From the NCBI RefSeq assembly GCF_027887165.1, contig NC_077233.1, forward strand, positions 232,801,872 to 232,865,871: a DNA stretch of 64,000 nucleotides, written 5' to 3'. Source of the DNA: Monodelphis domestica (Eukaryota > Chordata > Mammalia > Didelphimorphia > Didelphidae). Both the position numbers and the translations under genes were made by a program. Shown here piece after piece: positions 22,851 to 33,764 of the stretch. How positions within the stretch are numbered: position 1 is the first letter of the stretch; the number at the start of each line of letters is the position of its first letter. A model generated the notes under the pieces. It was given only the letters and a program-made list of their open reading frames with translations. It was not told the origin of the DNA and made no database searches.

Positions 22851-23246
22851 ATGATTTCCTAGAAGGCAAAGAAACTGAACTGAAGGCAGTGAGCAGCTTA
22901 TGGGGAACTGACAAAATGACATTGGCTTTATCAGCAGGACAGGTGGTTCATAGGGGAGGAACTCATCTAGAAGCATTAGTGGAAATGACTTTGGAGAAAT
23001 GGGATACGGAACTCAAAATTCCCCCAATCTGCTTATGTAGACATCTCTGGAGTTCACATTGTTTCCCTGAATATAACAAGTGCTTACCTGTTGAACTGAA
23101 TAGTCTTGAAGGAGAGAAGCTTCGGCACTGTATCTTGGACAGCAGATCTAAATGTTTATGAGTAGAATAATACTTATCTGAGAACCAATGACTAGGCTAG
23201 GGCTTGGAGATATAGGTATCATTGTGCCTCCTAGCTTCTGTAGCAT

Positions 23247-23251
<5 letters not shown>
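22851..23251 (+). other. Unassigned intron 1 segment with a 90-codon frame
   Basis: The frame at 22889-23161 is open on + and also extends upstream without an ATG to about 22850. No domain is recognised and no AG/GT pair gives a convincing TMC7 exon. Probably chance. Confidence 0.3.

Positions 23252-23285
<34 letters not shown>
23252..23285. repeat. (AT)n microsatellite
   Basis: A pure AT tract of about 34 bases, self-complementary. Confidence 0.95.
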
Positions 23286-23287
<2 letters not shown>

Positions 23288-23868
23288 AATGGGTAGATGG
23301 AGAGCTTGACTGGCCAGCAAGGGAGAGAAAATAATAGCCAAAGTCCTAGGCGTCTGGGAGTTGAGAGATGACTCCTGAATGTGGGCAGTGGTAAGAAAGC
23401 TAGGTCAAGATCCAGGATGAAATGAAATTGGAAGTGATATTGGTGGAAGGCATCTACGGCTTGTGGCTCTTTCTAGAGAAGATGGTGGAGCCAGACTTAA
23501 TGCTGGAATTAACTGCCACTGCCAAAGCATCCCACCAGGCACTGGCCACTGCTAGCACTGAAGCCAGAACTCCCCAACCCCTGACCTAAGCTGTGCCAAC
23601 TGATCCTGCAGAGACCCAGGCCAGGGCTGCTGACGCCACTGCCATAGCCTCTGGACACAGTGGAGGTGACCATAGAGATATTAACTGGAGCAAGTCCCAG
23701 ATAGAAAGTTTTTGTACTAGATGCCTTATGAGTTAGACTCCTTTCAAAGACTCGTCATTCAGTTGATGAGTCTAAGATCCTATGATATCTTAGAATGAAT
23801 GTTATTATTCATATATTCCAGAGCATTCATTCTGTGGGTGATCTATGGCCAACTTTTCATTTTAATAG
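23286..23868 (+). other. Unassigned intron 1 segment, partly GC-rich
   Basis: Positions 23440-23700 are richer in GC (CACTGCCAAAGCATCCCACC, CCACTGCTAGCACTGAAGCC) than the surroundings. There is no open frame of note. It may be an old LTR or an imperfect tandem array of CACTGCC-type units. Confidence 0.3.
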
Positions 23869-24020
23869 CTTAGAAAGAACACTAACCCAGCAGTCAGGAG
23901 ACTTGGATTCTAGTCTTGGCTCTGCTCCTATCCCATTGTAGGATCTTGGATTTGACCCCTGCTGGACCTCAGTTTCTTTGTCTGTCAATCAGGGATAACA
24001 ATATTGACTTTATCTTTGAC
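23869..24020 (+). repeat. MIR-type SINE, +
   Basis: GACTTGGATTCTAGTCTTGG, then CCTCAGTTTCTTTGTCTGTC, the MIR core order. Confidence 0.75.
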
Positions 24021-24375
24021 TCAATAATCCTATTGTTGGGGAATATGTTCTGACATTGTGATAAAAAATTAAAGAGTGAGCTCAGTTCAGAGATTTTCAA
24101 AGTTGAATTATTTATGATTAAAAAAAATACAAAAAACTGGAAGCTATTTAAATGTCCAACAATGGAGGAATGGTTTAATAAACTGTGTTACATTCATTAT
24201 AATATAATTTAGACCAACAAGTGTGAGTGATATAAAGAAATTCTGAAAGAACTTTAATAAATAATGATGTGAATAAAATAAGAACCTTTATAACATAATA
24301 CATATGAATTATAGCTATATAAAGGAAAAGTGAATAAGAATGAATGAATAAGAGCATCCTGATAGAGACTTTTTT
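24021..24375 (+). repeat. Old L1 ORF2/3' fragment, +
   Basis: Reads like decayed L1 on +: AAAAAACTGGAAGCTATTTA, then GTCCAACAATGGAGGAATGG, the counterpart of the NWK...WL block at 2303-2350. Confidence 0.6.
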
Positions 24376-24379
24376 CCCC

Positions 24380-24630
24380 CTTGGTTTAGGTCTGTCCAAC
24401 TCTTTGTTACCCCATTTAGGGTTTGCTTGGCTGAGATACTGGAGTGGTTTGCCATTACCTTCTCCAGCTCATTTTACAGATGAGGAAACTGAGGCAAACA
24501 AGGCTAGGTGAGTTGCCCAGGGTCACCCAGTTAGTAAATGTCAGAGGCTGGATTTGAACTCAGGAAAATGAATCTTCCTGACTCCAGGCCCAAGATTCCA
24601 TTCTCTGCACTACCTCATTGCACTGATGGA
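24380..24630 (-). repeat. CORE-SINE with RTE-like tail, minus
   Basis: GTCCAACTCTTTGTTACCCC, then ACAGATGAGGAAACTGAGGC and CACCCAGTTAGTAAATGTC, the full element in reverse. Confidence 0.9.
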
Positions 24631-24985
24631 GACTTGGAGGTTGAAAAAAATGATGATATGCTATACGTTGAAATTAATTTAAGTACAGAAGGTCCCAAAA
24701 GACTTATGCAGTTTTAAATTTTAACAGCATAAAATTATATTAAAACTTATAGGTATAGGATACGCCATATATGTAGTTATAAAGCATATTTAATTTTTAT
24801 TGACATTCAGTATTGTAATAAAGCATTAAAAGTAATATATATATAAAACTTTTATTGTACTTGTGAGGATAAAATGAGGAAGTAGGACAATAGATGCAAA
24901 AGTTAAACAAAACCTCAGAGCCAATCTGGTGGTCCAAATACCTCATCTTCAAATGTAGAAACAAGAGAGGCTAATGATTTTCCCA
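24631..24985 (+). other. AT-rich intron 1 DNA without recognised feature
   Basis: No gene or repeat family recognised. Confidence 0.4.
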
Positions 24986-24989
24986 GTGT

Positions 24990-25235
24990 CTTGTCATTAT
25001 TGTTGTCATCCTCTTTGTCAATCATGTGTGACTTTTGGTGACCCTTTTTTTTTTGAGGTTTTCTTAGCAAAGATACTGGAGCGGCTTACTGTTTCTCCAG
25101 TTCATTTTGTAGATGAGGAAACTGAAACAAACAGGGCTGAGTGACTTGTCCAGGGTCACACAGTAGAATCTGAGGCCAGAGCTTCTTGACTTTAGGGCTG
25201 GTCCTCCATCCTTTGAACCACTTAGCTGCCCAATG
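24990..25235 (-). repeat. CORE-SINE with RTE-like tail, minus
   Basis: GTGACTTTTGGTGACCC, AGATGAGGAAACTGAAACAA and GTCCAGGGTCACACAGTAG in reverse order. Confidence 0.88.
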
Positions 25236-26245
25236 TCTCAACTCATTAATGCTACCAGCATAAAGCTATATTCTCTGACCTCTCATCAGTGTTTGCTTGC
25301 CATAGTACTATATTTTAAGAATAATAGAATCTGAAACAAATGTAAAATATTAGGACTTAAAAAAAATTGTTATAGCTATTGTTTACCCCAGGTTAGCTTT
25401 AGGAATCTCTTCTTCCTTTACCAAATAGACTTTTTCAGGAAAATGAAAATTCTCTTTAATAATAACTTGAAACATGAGGAAGGTAAATTTGTCATCAAAA
25501 TGTCATTTCATGTAATTTCAAAGGCAAGAACAAACTTTTAGCAAATGCTTACTGGGTGCTCAGCAGTGAGCTTTTTGTTCAGTGTGTTGATCACAGTTCT
25601 TAATTCCTTCAGATTTGTTTTTCTTTACAGAGTTTACGTTACAGCTCTCATAGATATTGTGTTTCTAGTTCTGCTTGCTTTCCTGAATCAGTTTCATTTA
25701 TACAAGTCTTTCCAGCCTTTTCTGAATCCATCCCTTTTCTCTCTTTTTTTTTAATAATATTTTTTCTTTAATTACATGGGGAAAAAAAACACATTTTTTG
25801 AACCTTTGGGTTTTTGTTTTTTTTTTTCAGTTTGAACCAAATTCTCACCCTCTCTCCATCCTTTTTGTCCCCCATTCCTGAGATGACAACCAATTTGATA
25901 TAGATTTTACATACATAATAGTGTAAAGCATCTTTCCATATTATTCATTTTGTGAAAGAGAACTCAAACAAAAAAAAGTGAAGAAATAAAGTGAAATGTA
26001 GTGTGTCTTGGCCTGCATTCAAACTCCATCAGTTCTTTCTCTGGAGGTGGATGGCATTTTTCAGCATGAGTCCTTGAAGACTGTCTTGGATCACTGTATG
26101 GTACTAAGAAATAGCTATATTATTCATAAATGTTTGTCATATAATATTGCTGTTACTGTGTACGGTGTTCTAGTTCTGCTCACTTCATTTTGCATCAGTT
26201 CATACAGGTCTTTCCAGATTTTTCTTAAATCATCCTCATGATATT

Positions 26246-26432
26246 TTTTTTAAACCCTTGACTTCCATCTTAGGATCAATACTGTATATTGGTTCCAAGG
26301 CTGAAGACCAATAAAGGATAGGCAGTGGTCATTAAATGATTTGCCCAGGGCACACATCTGTCTGAGGTCAAATTTGAACAGGACTTCCTGTTTTTCAGTC
26401 TGGTTCAAACCACTAAACCACTTAGATGCCCC
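26246..26432 (-). repeat. tRNA-derived SINE inside L1, minus
   Basis: TTTAAACCCTTGACTTCCATC to CCACTTAGATGCCCCCC. Confidence 0.88.
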
Positions 26433-27045
26433 CCATCCTTTTTTATATCACAATAGTATTCCATTACAATTATATACCACAACTTGTTCAGCCATTTTCC
26501 AATTGATGGACACCCTTCAGTTTCTAATTCTTTGCTACAACAACAACAAAAAAGTTGCCATAAATATTTTTGTGCAAACAACTACTTTTTCTTTTCCTTT
26601 TGTTATTTCTTATAAAGCAAAATAATTTTTCATTACATTCATATAGTATATATTTCTTCATCCATTCCTCAATTGATGGGTGCCCTCTTTATTTCTAGTG
26701 CTTTGCTATAATGAATACATACTTCTAGAGGTACTTTTGTATGTATGGGTCCTTCTCTACATTTTGATCTTCTTGGGGGTACAAATCTAGTTGTGATATC
26801 GCTGGATCACAATTAAATGACTTTTTGGATAGAGCTTCAAATTGCTTTCCAGAATGGTTAAGCAAATTCATAGTTCTACCAACACTGCATTAGTGACCTG
26901 TCCTTTCATAGGCTCTCCAACATTTTTATTTTCCTTTTTTGGCCATCTTTGAAATTTGTTTTCTATCTGATGGGTGTAAGATAGAACTTCAGAGTTAATT
27001 CACATTTTTTTCTATTAATTTGGAGCATTTTTTCATATGGCTACT

Positions 27046-27050
<5 letters not shown>

Positions 27051-27103
<53 letters not shown>
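27051..27103 (+). repeat. (TG)n microsatellite
   Basis: A pure TG tract of about 53 bases inside old L1 sequence. Confidence 0.97.
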
Positions 27104-27107
<4 letters not shown>

Positions 27108-27299
27108 CTGCTTTCATATCTTTTGCCTATTTATCTTTTGTGGAATGGCTTCAAAGGATTTTGTCATTGTTAAAGTTCACTTTAATTTTCAGTTCTCTAC
27201 TTTTGGGAGAGAAAGGATGGTCGTGATGTTGGAGATTATATGAGAATGTAATATCAGAAACCAAGCAACATTAATCAACTCTAAAAAAGGTTATTGGTG

Positions 27300-27480
27300 T
27301 AGTTGAAGGTTTGGACATAGCTATTAGATGATCTGGGTCATCATTTTAGCACTATTACTAACTTATGAAAAATAGGTACAGTGATATATTTTCTTTCAAC
27401 ATCTATACACTTCCAGTACACTCCCTGGATCAGTTATTTAAGCACTCTGGCCTCTAGGGTCCTCATCTGAAAAATCAGGA
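27300..27480 (+). repeat. MIR remnant, +
   Basis: GGATCAGTTATTTAAGCACT and CCTCATCTGAAAAATCAGGA keep the MIR core order. Confidence 0.5.
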
Positions 27481-27720
27481 TAGTTGATTAATTAACATCT
27501 ATTAAGTGCTTACTATGTGTCAGGAACTATATGCTAAATGCCTCAATGAAAGGCATACCATCTTCAAGGAGATCACAGTCTGATGGGGGAGATGACATAG
27601 GAACAATTATGTACAAACAAGCTATATAATCAGCAGAGGGAAGACACAAACACTAGCATTAAGGGGATCCAGAAAAGCTTCTTGTAGAAGGGAAAGTTCT
27701 TTTCCTTCTCTAACAGTTGA
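27481..27720 (+). repeat. Old L3/CR1-like repeat, +
   Basis: AAGTGCTTACTATGTGTCAGG, GATCACAGTCTGATGGGGGA and AAAGCTTCTTGTAGAAG in the usual order. Confidence 0.65.
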
Positions 27721-28544
27721 CTTTGCCTTTTGCAGTGAAATTTAGATAGGGAAAGCTATTTGTATGTCTGATGGAGAAAATGGGCAGCATGACTGTTGAG
27801 TAGCTCCTGCTTCCTATGTAAAGACCTTTCTTCTTTGTTAATAAAGCTCTTTTGTCCCCTGAGATCTAGGGAAATGACTGCTTGTTCTTAGAGCATGGCC
27901 TCATTATGGAGCAAACCCAAGTCCCTTTTTGGTTGCAAAAGGACCACACAGAGCACAATTCACTTTTGTGGGTATGTCATGCTGGGCAACCGTGCCAGCT
28001 GGGAAATATGACTTCTGTCTCAATGTGCCAGCTACAAGAAAGTTAAATGAAAAGTTGTTGGAGAAAAGACCCAAGTCCATGGTTGTGATTCTAAATTGTA
28101 ATAATAATAATAACAAGTAGCAGAATGTATTTATCCAGCTCTTTTTGCTTTCCAAAGTGGTGCCATGCACATTATCTCATTTCATCCTTTTTAAAAATAT
28201 TGGTTTTTTAAAACTACTTTAGCATCCAAGTAACACTTTCCCCAACAACCTCTTGCCCTCTTCCCCAAAAGAATCTTTCCTCGTAACAAAGAAGTATGAT
28301 TAGGTAAAACAAACTGACTGAGAGTCTGTCCAAATATTCCTTATTTTGAACATATAGTCCACCACCTGACTGCTAAGAGGAAAGAAGAATTGTATCATCC
28401 ATCTTTTGGAGTAAAGATTGGTCAGTGCGTTGATCTAGGTTTGGATCTTTAGTATTACTTTCTTTTACATCTATGGAGCAATTGTGTCAGTTATATTCTT
28501 AATTCTGTTTACTCTTCATTAGCCTTCAACTCATACAAGTCTTC
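27721..28544. repeat. Possible LTR remnant and old L1 end
   Basis: Around 27835 the sequence TTAATAAAGCTCTTTTGTCC resembles the polyadenylation region of an LTR, but no ends were found. Positions 28180-28540 resemble a decayed minus L1 3' end (AGCCTTCAACTCATACAAGTC). Short frames on both strands are not convincing genes. Confidence 0.4.
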
Positions 28545-28735
28545 CCAAGGGGCATGTAGGTGGCACTAACAGATAGAGAACCAGACCTAGAGACAAGAGG
28601 TCCTGGGTTCAAATGTGACCTCAGGCACTTCCTGAGTGATTTCTGGGCAAGTCACTTAACCTCATTTGCCTAACCTTTACATTATTGTCCCTTGGAACCA
28701 ATGCTTAGTATGACCTAGATCATCTAACCCCTATG
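28545..28735 (+). repeat. tRNA-derived SINE, +
   Basis: GGGCATGTAGGTGGCACTAA head, GGTCCTGGGTTCAAATGTGA and GGGCAAGTCACTTAACCTC. Confidence 0.85.
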
Positions 28736-28814
28736 TCTGAACCTGAGATAGTATAGTATAGTAGTGGTAGTCTCTCAGTGATCGAGAATGACTATTGTCT
28801 TTGTGCATTATCAT

Positions 28815-30089
28815 CTATTGATGTACCCTCATGTGGCTTTGGAGTCCAAAGACTGAGGCGCAGAGTTTGTGGCCCATGGGGCATAGGACGCCAGTTGTTA
28901 CGGGAGGTGCGGGTGTGGCCTGGTGTCGGCATTCACGCGCAGCGGCAAGATGTCGACGTCGCTCATCTTCAAAGGTGGCGGCGGCCTGGTGAATGTGGGT
29001 TCGCCAGCTGCTTCTGACAGAGGCAGCGAGTTCTAGTTGCGTTGGTGTCATGCCAGCCCACTTCAAGTTGGACTTTAGCTGATCCTTGAATCTTTTCTTT
29101 GGTCGGCCTTGTTTCCTGAGTCCAGCCGACAGTTCACCATAGAATACCTGTCTTGGTATTCGCTGTGGGTCCATGCGGATGACGTGTCCAGACCATTGTA
29201 GCTGGGTTTGGAGGACCAGGACTTCGATGCTGGTGAAGTTGGCTCTGTTGAGGACTTCCTGGTTGGTGATACGGTCCTGCCATCGGATCCTCATGCTTGA
29301 CCGGAGAGAGCTTTGGTGGAATTGCTCCAGCTGTTTCATGTGCTTCCAGTACAGTGTCCATGTCTCACAACGGTACAGGAGCAAGCTGAGGACCGCTGCG
29401 TTGTACACTTTGAGCTTCGTCGCAGTGCTTACACCTCTGTGTTGGAGGACTTTGCAGCGCAGCCGCCCAAGTGCCTGGCTGGCCTTTTGGATCCTGGCAT
29501 TAATCTCATGGTCGAGGGACCCATCGTTGGCGATGGTGCTGCCCAGGTACTTGAAAGTGTTCACGTTAGAAAGCTGCGTGCCGTCGATTGTAATGCACGG
29601 CTGGTTCGTTGGACTCCCTGGTGCAGGTTGGAGCAGCACCTCTGTTTTGCTGAGGCTGATAGTCAGGCCAAACAGTTTTGTTGCAGTGGAGAACCTGTCC
29701 ACAATGGTTTGGAGATGATTTTCTTGGTGGGCCATGAGAGCACAGTCATCTGCGAAGAGAGCTTCCAGGATGAGTCTCTCTGTTGTCTTTGTTTTTGCAG
29801 TCAGGCGGCGAAGGTCAAATAGTGAGCCATCCAGTCGGTATTTGATGTAGACGCCCAGGTCTAGATCTATCACAGCATGTCGTAATATTTGAGTGAAGTA
29901 TAGGTTGAATAGTACTGGAGTGAGGACACAGCCTTGTTTCACGCCATTGGAGATGTTGAAGCGATCGGAAGTCTCTCCACCAGATAGGACTTCCCCTGTC
30001 ATGTCGACATGAACGAGCTGGGTCAGTTTGATGAGTTTTGCTGGGCAACCGAGCTTGCTGAGGATCACCCACAATGAGTCCTTGTTCAC
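28815..30089 (-). pseudogene. RTE-like reverse transcriptase, main part
   Basis: The 424-codon frame begins just inside the fingers/palm region (the TKAFDTVN block lies directly upstream, in the same frame without ATG). In order it shows NGVKQGCVLTPVLF, the catalytic FADDCALMAH, the thumb block NTFKYLGSTIANDGSL, a YRCETWTLY region, a WSGHVIRM segment and a C-terminal Cys/His group (CPMGHKLC...GLQSHMRVH) that looks like a zinc finger. All catalytic aspartates are present. In life this enzyme would copy its RNA at nicked target DNA in the nucleus. A one-base frameshift separates it from the N-terminal part, so the copy is a pseudogene. Confidence 0.88.
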
Positions 30090-30144
30090 TGTGTCGAACG
30101 CCTTTGTCAGGTCTATGAAGACAATGTAGAGACTCAGGTTCTGC

Positions 30145-30717
30145 TCAAGGCATTTTTTCCTGCATTTGCCTCACCGTGAAGACCATGTCAATGGTGCTAC
30201 GATCTGGTCGGAAGCCACATTGTGATTCAGGCAGGTTCTGCTCTGAAACAAATGACAGGAGTCTGTTGAGTATAACATGGGCAAGGATCTTTCTGGCAGT
30301 GGAGAGTAGTGAGATGCCTCTGTAGTTGTCACAGGCTGCTTGTGCACCTTTGTTCTTGTATAGGGCTACGATGGAGGCATCTCTGAGTTCTGGGGGCATG
30401 TCTTCCTCTTCCCATATGCTGGTCAGCACTATGTGGAATGTCTGGAGCACCTTTCCATTTAAGGCCTTGTACACCTCGGTTAGGATCCCGTCTTTACCGG
30501 GTGCCTTGCCTGCACTCATTTGTTTAATGGCTTTTTGGACTTCCTCTATTGAAGGAGGGACGTCAAGTTGTTCAATGATGTGGTTTTGGGGCATCTGGTC
30601 AAGGGCGCTTTGGTCGACTGAAGAGGGTCGGTTGAGAAGCTGACTGAAGTTTCTTTCCACCTGTTGCTGATGCCTTTTTTTATCTTTTATGAGAGTGTCA
30701 CCGTCAGAGGATAGCAA
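30145..30717 (-). pseudogene. RTE-like reverse transcriptase, N-terminal part
   Basis: A 190-codon frame with the APGKDGI motif, the VALYKNKG and NYRGISLL blocks and a CGFRPDRSTIDMVF region, all N-terminal reverse transcriptase landmarks. The coding sense continues upstream to about 30740, where the copy is truncated. It leaves frame at a T6 run on + (30153-30158), where one extra base accounts for the shift into the frame of the downstream part. Confidence 0.85.
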
Positions 30718-30740
30718 GGGAGTGGTGGTGGGTTTTAAAT

Positions 30741-31130
30741 TTGCCCCTTAAATGCAGGGCAAAATAAACAGAACTGGGAAAACATAAGCTAAGAACATAA
30801 TAAGCTAAGGGTTGTTTTTTTTTAAAGTCTTCCCATGCTTCTTAGAAACCAGTAAACAGAATTAATTGTCCTTATTTGACAGATGAGAAATAAATTTGGT
30901 TGTGCTTTGCCCAGAGTCACACAGTCAGAGAACATGAATACTACATTAAATCTTGTGGGAGCCCAGGTGGTTTAGAGAAAGGCTTTGTTCTTTGGAGATC
31001 TAGATTTGAAACATTCCTCAAGACCATCTATATGATCCTGAGCAAGGCAGTTATCTTTCAGAATGTCAGTTTCTTACTGAAGTGGGGATAATAATACTTT
31101 TACAAATCCTCACAGGATGTTTAAGAAAAA
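30741..31130 (+). repeat. MIR-like remnants
   Basis: A minus MIR piece (TTTGACAGATGAGAAATAAA) lies near 30875 and a + MIR at about 30950-31100 (GATCCTGAGCAAGGCAGTTA). Confidence 0.5.
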
Positions 31131-31134
31131 ACAT

Positions 31135-32821
31135 TTAGCATAAAGCAGTAATCATCAAAAGAGCTGAGAAATAGAATGGTAGATCATAGAATAGATTAGA
31201 TACATAGTGTTTGATAAACCCAAAGATCGCAGCTTTTGGAATAAGAAGTTACCATTTAACAAAAATTGCTGGGAAAATTGGAAAACTATGGCAGAAACTA
31301 GGTATAGAACAATATCTCACATTCTGTATCAGAGTAAGTCAAAATGAGTTATATGATTTTTGCTTTTTGTTTTTGTTTTTTCAAGTTATATGATTTAGAT
31401 ATAAAGAGTGATACCATAAGTAACTTAGGGAAACATCATAGTACCTGGCAGAGCTATGGAGAAGGGGAAAATTTGTGACAAAACAAGAGACAGCATTATA
31501 GGATATAAAATGAATAATTTTGATTACATTAAATTAAAAAAACTTTTGTTCAAACAAAATAAATATAACCAAAATTGGAAGGAAAACAACAAACTGGGAA
31601 ACATTTTATAATCAATTTATCTGATAGAAACCCAATTTCTCAAATCTATAGAGAGCTAAATCAAATTTATAAGAATACAAGTTAATCACCAATTGATAAA
31701 TGGTCAAAGGATATGAATGGTAAGTTTTCAGATAAAAAAATCAAAGCTATCAATAATTGTATAAAAAATGTTCTAAATCATTATTGATTAGAGGAATGCA
31801 AACTAAAACAACTCCAAGGCACCACTTCACACCTATCAGATTAGCTAATATGACAGAAATAGAAAATGATAAATGTTGGAGGGGATGTGGCAGAATTGGA
31901 ACACTAATGCATTGTTGGTAGAATTGTGAACTGTTTCAACAGTTCTGGTAGGCAATAAGGCCATAAAAAGGCCATAAAATTGTTCATACTCTTTGATTCT
32001 GTAATACCACTTACTGGGTCTGTATCCCAAAGAGATCACAAAAAGGGGGAAAGGGCCCACTTCTTCTTCTTCTTTTTTTTTTTTAAGTGACTTGGGAAGT
32101 GTCTGAGGTCAGATTTGAACCTAGGACCTCCCATCTCTAGGCCTGGCTCTCAACACACTGAGCTACCCAGCTGCCCCCGGAAAGGGCCCACTTCTACAAA
32201 AATATTTATAGCTGCTCTTTTTGTGGTGGCAAAGAATTGGAAACTGAGTGGATGTCCATCAGTGGGGGAATGGCTGGACAAATTGTGGTATATGTTGGTG
32301 ACTGAATACTATTGTGGTATAATGATAAGCAGGATGATTTCAGAAAAAGCTGGAAAGATCTACATGAACTGATGCAGAGTGAAATAAGCAGAACTGGGAG
32401 AATATTGTATACAATAACAGCAATACTGTACAATGATCAACTATGAAAGACTTAGCTACTCTCAGCATGGCAATGATTTGGGACAAATCTGAAAGACTTA
32501 GGACTCCCCCGCCATGCTATCCACCTCCAGAGAAAGAACTGTTGGAGTTAGATGCAGATTTAAGTGTACTATTTTTCACATCAGTTTATTTACAGTTATA
32601 TTTTGGGGTTCTGGTTTTGTATGAGTGTGCTCTTACAATATGATCCATTTGGAAGTGTGTTTTGCATGATAATACATGTATGGCCCACATTAAATTGCTT
32701 TCTGTTTCTCAGTTGGGGGAGGGAAACCAGGGAAGACCATTGGGATCTTATAATTTTGGAAACTGTATGTTGAAAATCATTATTATATGTAATGGGGAAA
32801 ATAAAATCTTTAAATTAAAAA
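31135..32821 (+). mobile_element. L1 LINE 3' part, +, decayed, split by SINE
   Basis: Reads parallel to the L1 at the left edge: AACCCAAAGATCGCAGCTTTTGG (compare 1449-1470), the AATTGCTGGGAAAATTGG block, and TGGAGGGGATGTGGCAG near 31877. Many stops and indels. It ends in an A-rich tail near 32821 after AATAAAATC. A SINE at about 32064-32176 interrupts it. Confidence 0.88.
32047..32193 (-). repeat. Partial SINE in L1 with 17-bp target duplication
   Basis: The sequence GGAAAGGGCCCACTTCT occurs at about 32047 and again at about 32177, bracketing a T-run and a minus SINE that ends GCTACCCAGCTGCCCCC. The SINE tail is shortened: after the T-run it begins at AAGTGACTTGGG. Confidence 0.9.
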
Positions 32822-32889
32822 ATCACTTAGCAAACTTTAAAGTGTTTTACAAAATCACAAAATGATTTTGCCCTAGTCTTTTGTCATTA

Positions 32890-33140
32890 TGGTTATTTTA
32901 TTATTGTTGTTGTTCAGTTGTGTCCCACTCTTTGTGATCCCGTTTGGGGTTTTCTTGACAAAAATATTGGAGTAGTTTGCCTTTTCCTTCACCAGCTCAT
33001 TTGACATATGAGGAAACTGAGGCAAAGAGGGTTAAGTGACTTGCCCAATATCACTCAACTATTAAATGTCGGAGGCCAGATTTGAACTTGGGAAGATGAG
33101 TTTTCCTGATTGCAAGTCCAACTAACTACCCCATTATTTT
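32890..33140 (-). repeat. CORE-SINE with RTE-like tail, minus
   Basis: TGTTCAGTTGTGTCCCACTC, ATATGAGGAAACTGAGGCAA and GACTTGCCCAATATCACTC. It ends about 70 bases before TMC7 exon 2. Confidence 0.9.
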
Positions 33141-33211
33141 ATCATAATGATGCCATAGCTGTTGCTTCTCTTTTGTTGCTGATGTTTTCTTTTCCATTGA
33201 TGCTTTTTCAG

Positions 33212-33440
33212 AACACAGGCACTTAAACATGACCTTCCTTCAAGAACTGCCCAGCTACAGGTCCATTGTTCGGAGGAGGGCCTCCATCCTTGGGAGGGAT
33301 AAAACTCGAGGCAGTTTGCTGAAGCCAGCCAGCTCTGACCACAAGGCCCATTTGGAAATAGGAAAATTGGAGAAAGAACATGTTGGGAGTCAATCCATCA
33401 GGAAATATGCATTGGATATCTCTGAGAAGAGGCGACTGAG
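33212..33440 (+). CDS. TMC7: TMC7 coding exon 2
   Basis: Encodes residues 19-94 and two bases of codon 95, in the cytosolic N-terminal region. It carries [16 protein letters not shown] (about residues 26-41) and, at the end, [12 protein letters not shown], both strongly like TMC7 and not other TMC paralogues. The acceptor is TTGATGCTTTTTCAG|AA. The donor is CTGAG|GTTTGC, a weak non-consensus GT site, chosen because the conserved reading stops there and the phase (2) fits the next exon. An in-frame ATG at 33229 (residue 25) could serve as an alternative start. No membrane segment; basic patch RRR at about 39-41. Confidence 0.92.
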
Positions 33441-33764
33441 GTTTGCTATAGTGGCTTTTCAAGTTCATGCAGAACATGTCGAGAGATGGTGTCATAGGCT
33501 ATAAAGATTCATTCAAAAAATACAAATTGGAAGGGGCTCCAGAAATTACCGAACTATTATACATAATCAGTCAGCATTTATTAAGGCCAGGCTCTACCCA
33601 GTGCTTAGCAGAATGAACATTCCTTGAGGGTGGGGATTTGATTTCTTTTCCTTGGTTTTTAGTAAATGCTTAATAACTGCTTGTTTTCTTGATGGACAAC
33701 AAGTACCAGGGTTACACATTTTAGCACTTTAAGGTTGCCAGACACTTTATAAATATTTTATCAT
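33441..33764 (+). other. TMC7 intron 2, 5' end
   Basis: Contains weak L2/L3-like sequence (CAGCATTTATTAAGGCCAGG near 33573). No gene. Confidence 0.4.

Larger units (their letters stand above)
25236..27190 (-). repeat. L1 fragments, minus, with SINE inside
   Basis: From about 25545 a decayed L1 end, then a second 3' end from about 25745 (TTAATTACATGGGGAAAAAA) with CATCAGTTCTTTCTCTGGAG near 26028. After the SINE it continues with TACCACAACTTGTTCAGCCA near 26475 and the ORF2-like GAATGGTTAAGCAAATTCAT near 26850. Positions 25236-25544 are unassigned. Confidence 0.75.
28748..30740 (-). mobile_element. RTE-like LINE, 5'-truncated, minus
   Basis: A GC-rich block of about 2 kb in AT-rich intron DNA. 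Its two minus frames (complement of 30145-30717 and 28815-30089) together read as a non-LTR reverse transcriptase; the endonuclease part is missing because the copy is 5'-truncated. The low-coordinate, 3' end carries short ACTATA-type tandem units (28748-28765), a common RTE trait. It lies in intron 1 antisense to TMC7. The clade assignment is from memory of related proteins; RTE is my best guess among APE-type LINEs. Confidence 0.88.

Noticed and set aside
22889..23161. Extra TMC7 exon in intron 1
   Set aside because: The peptide does not resemble TMC7, and exons 1 and 2 already join in phase without it.
29173..29822. Plus-strand frames of 169-181 codons
   Set aside because: They are antisense shadows of the RTE-like reverse transcriptase, whose motifs are on the minus strand.
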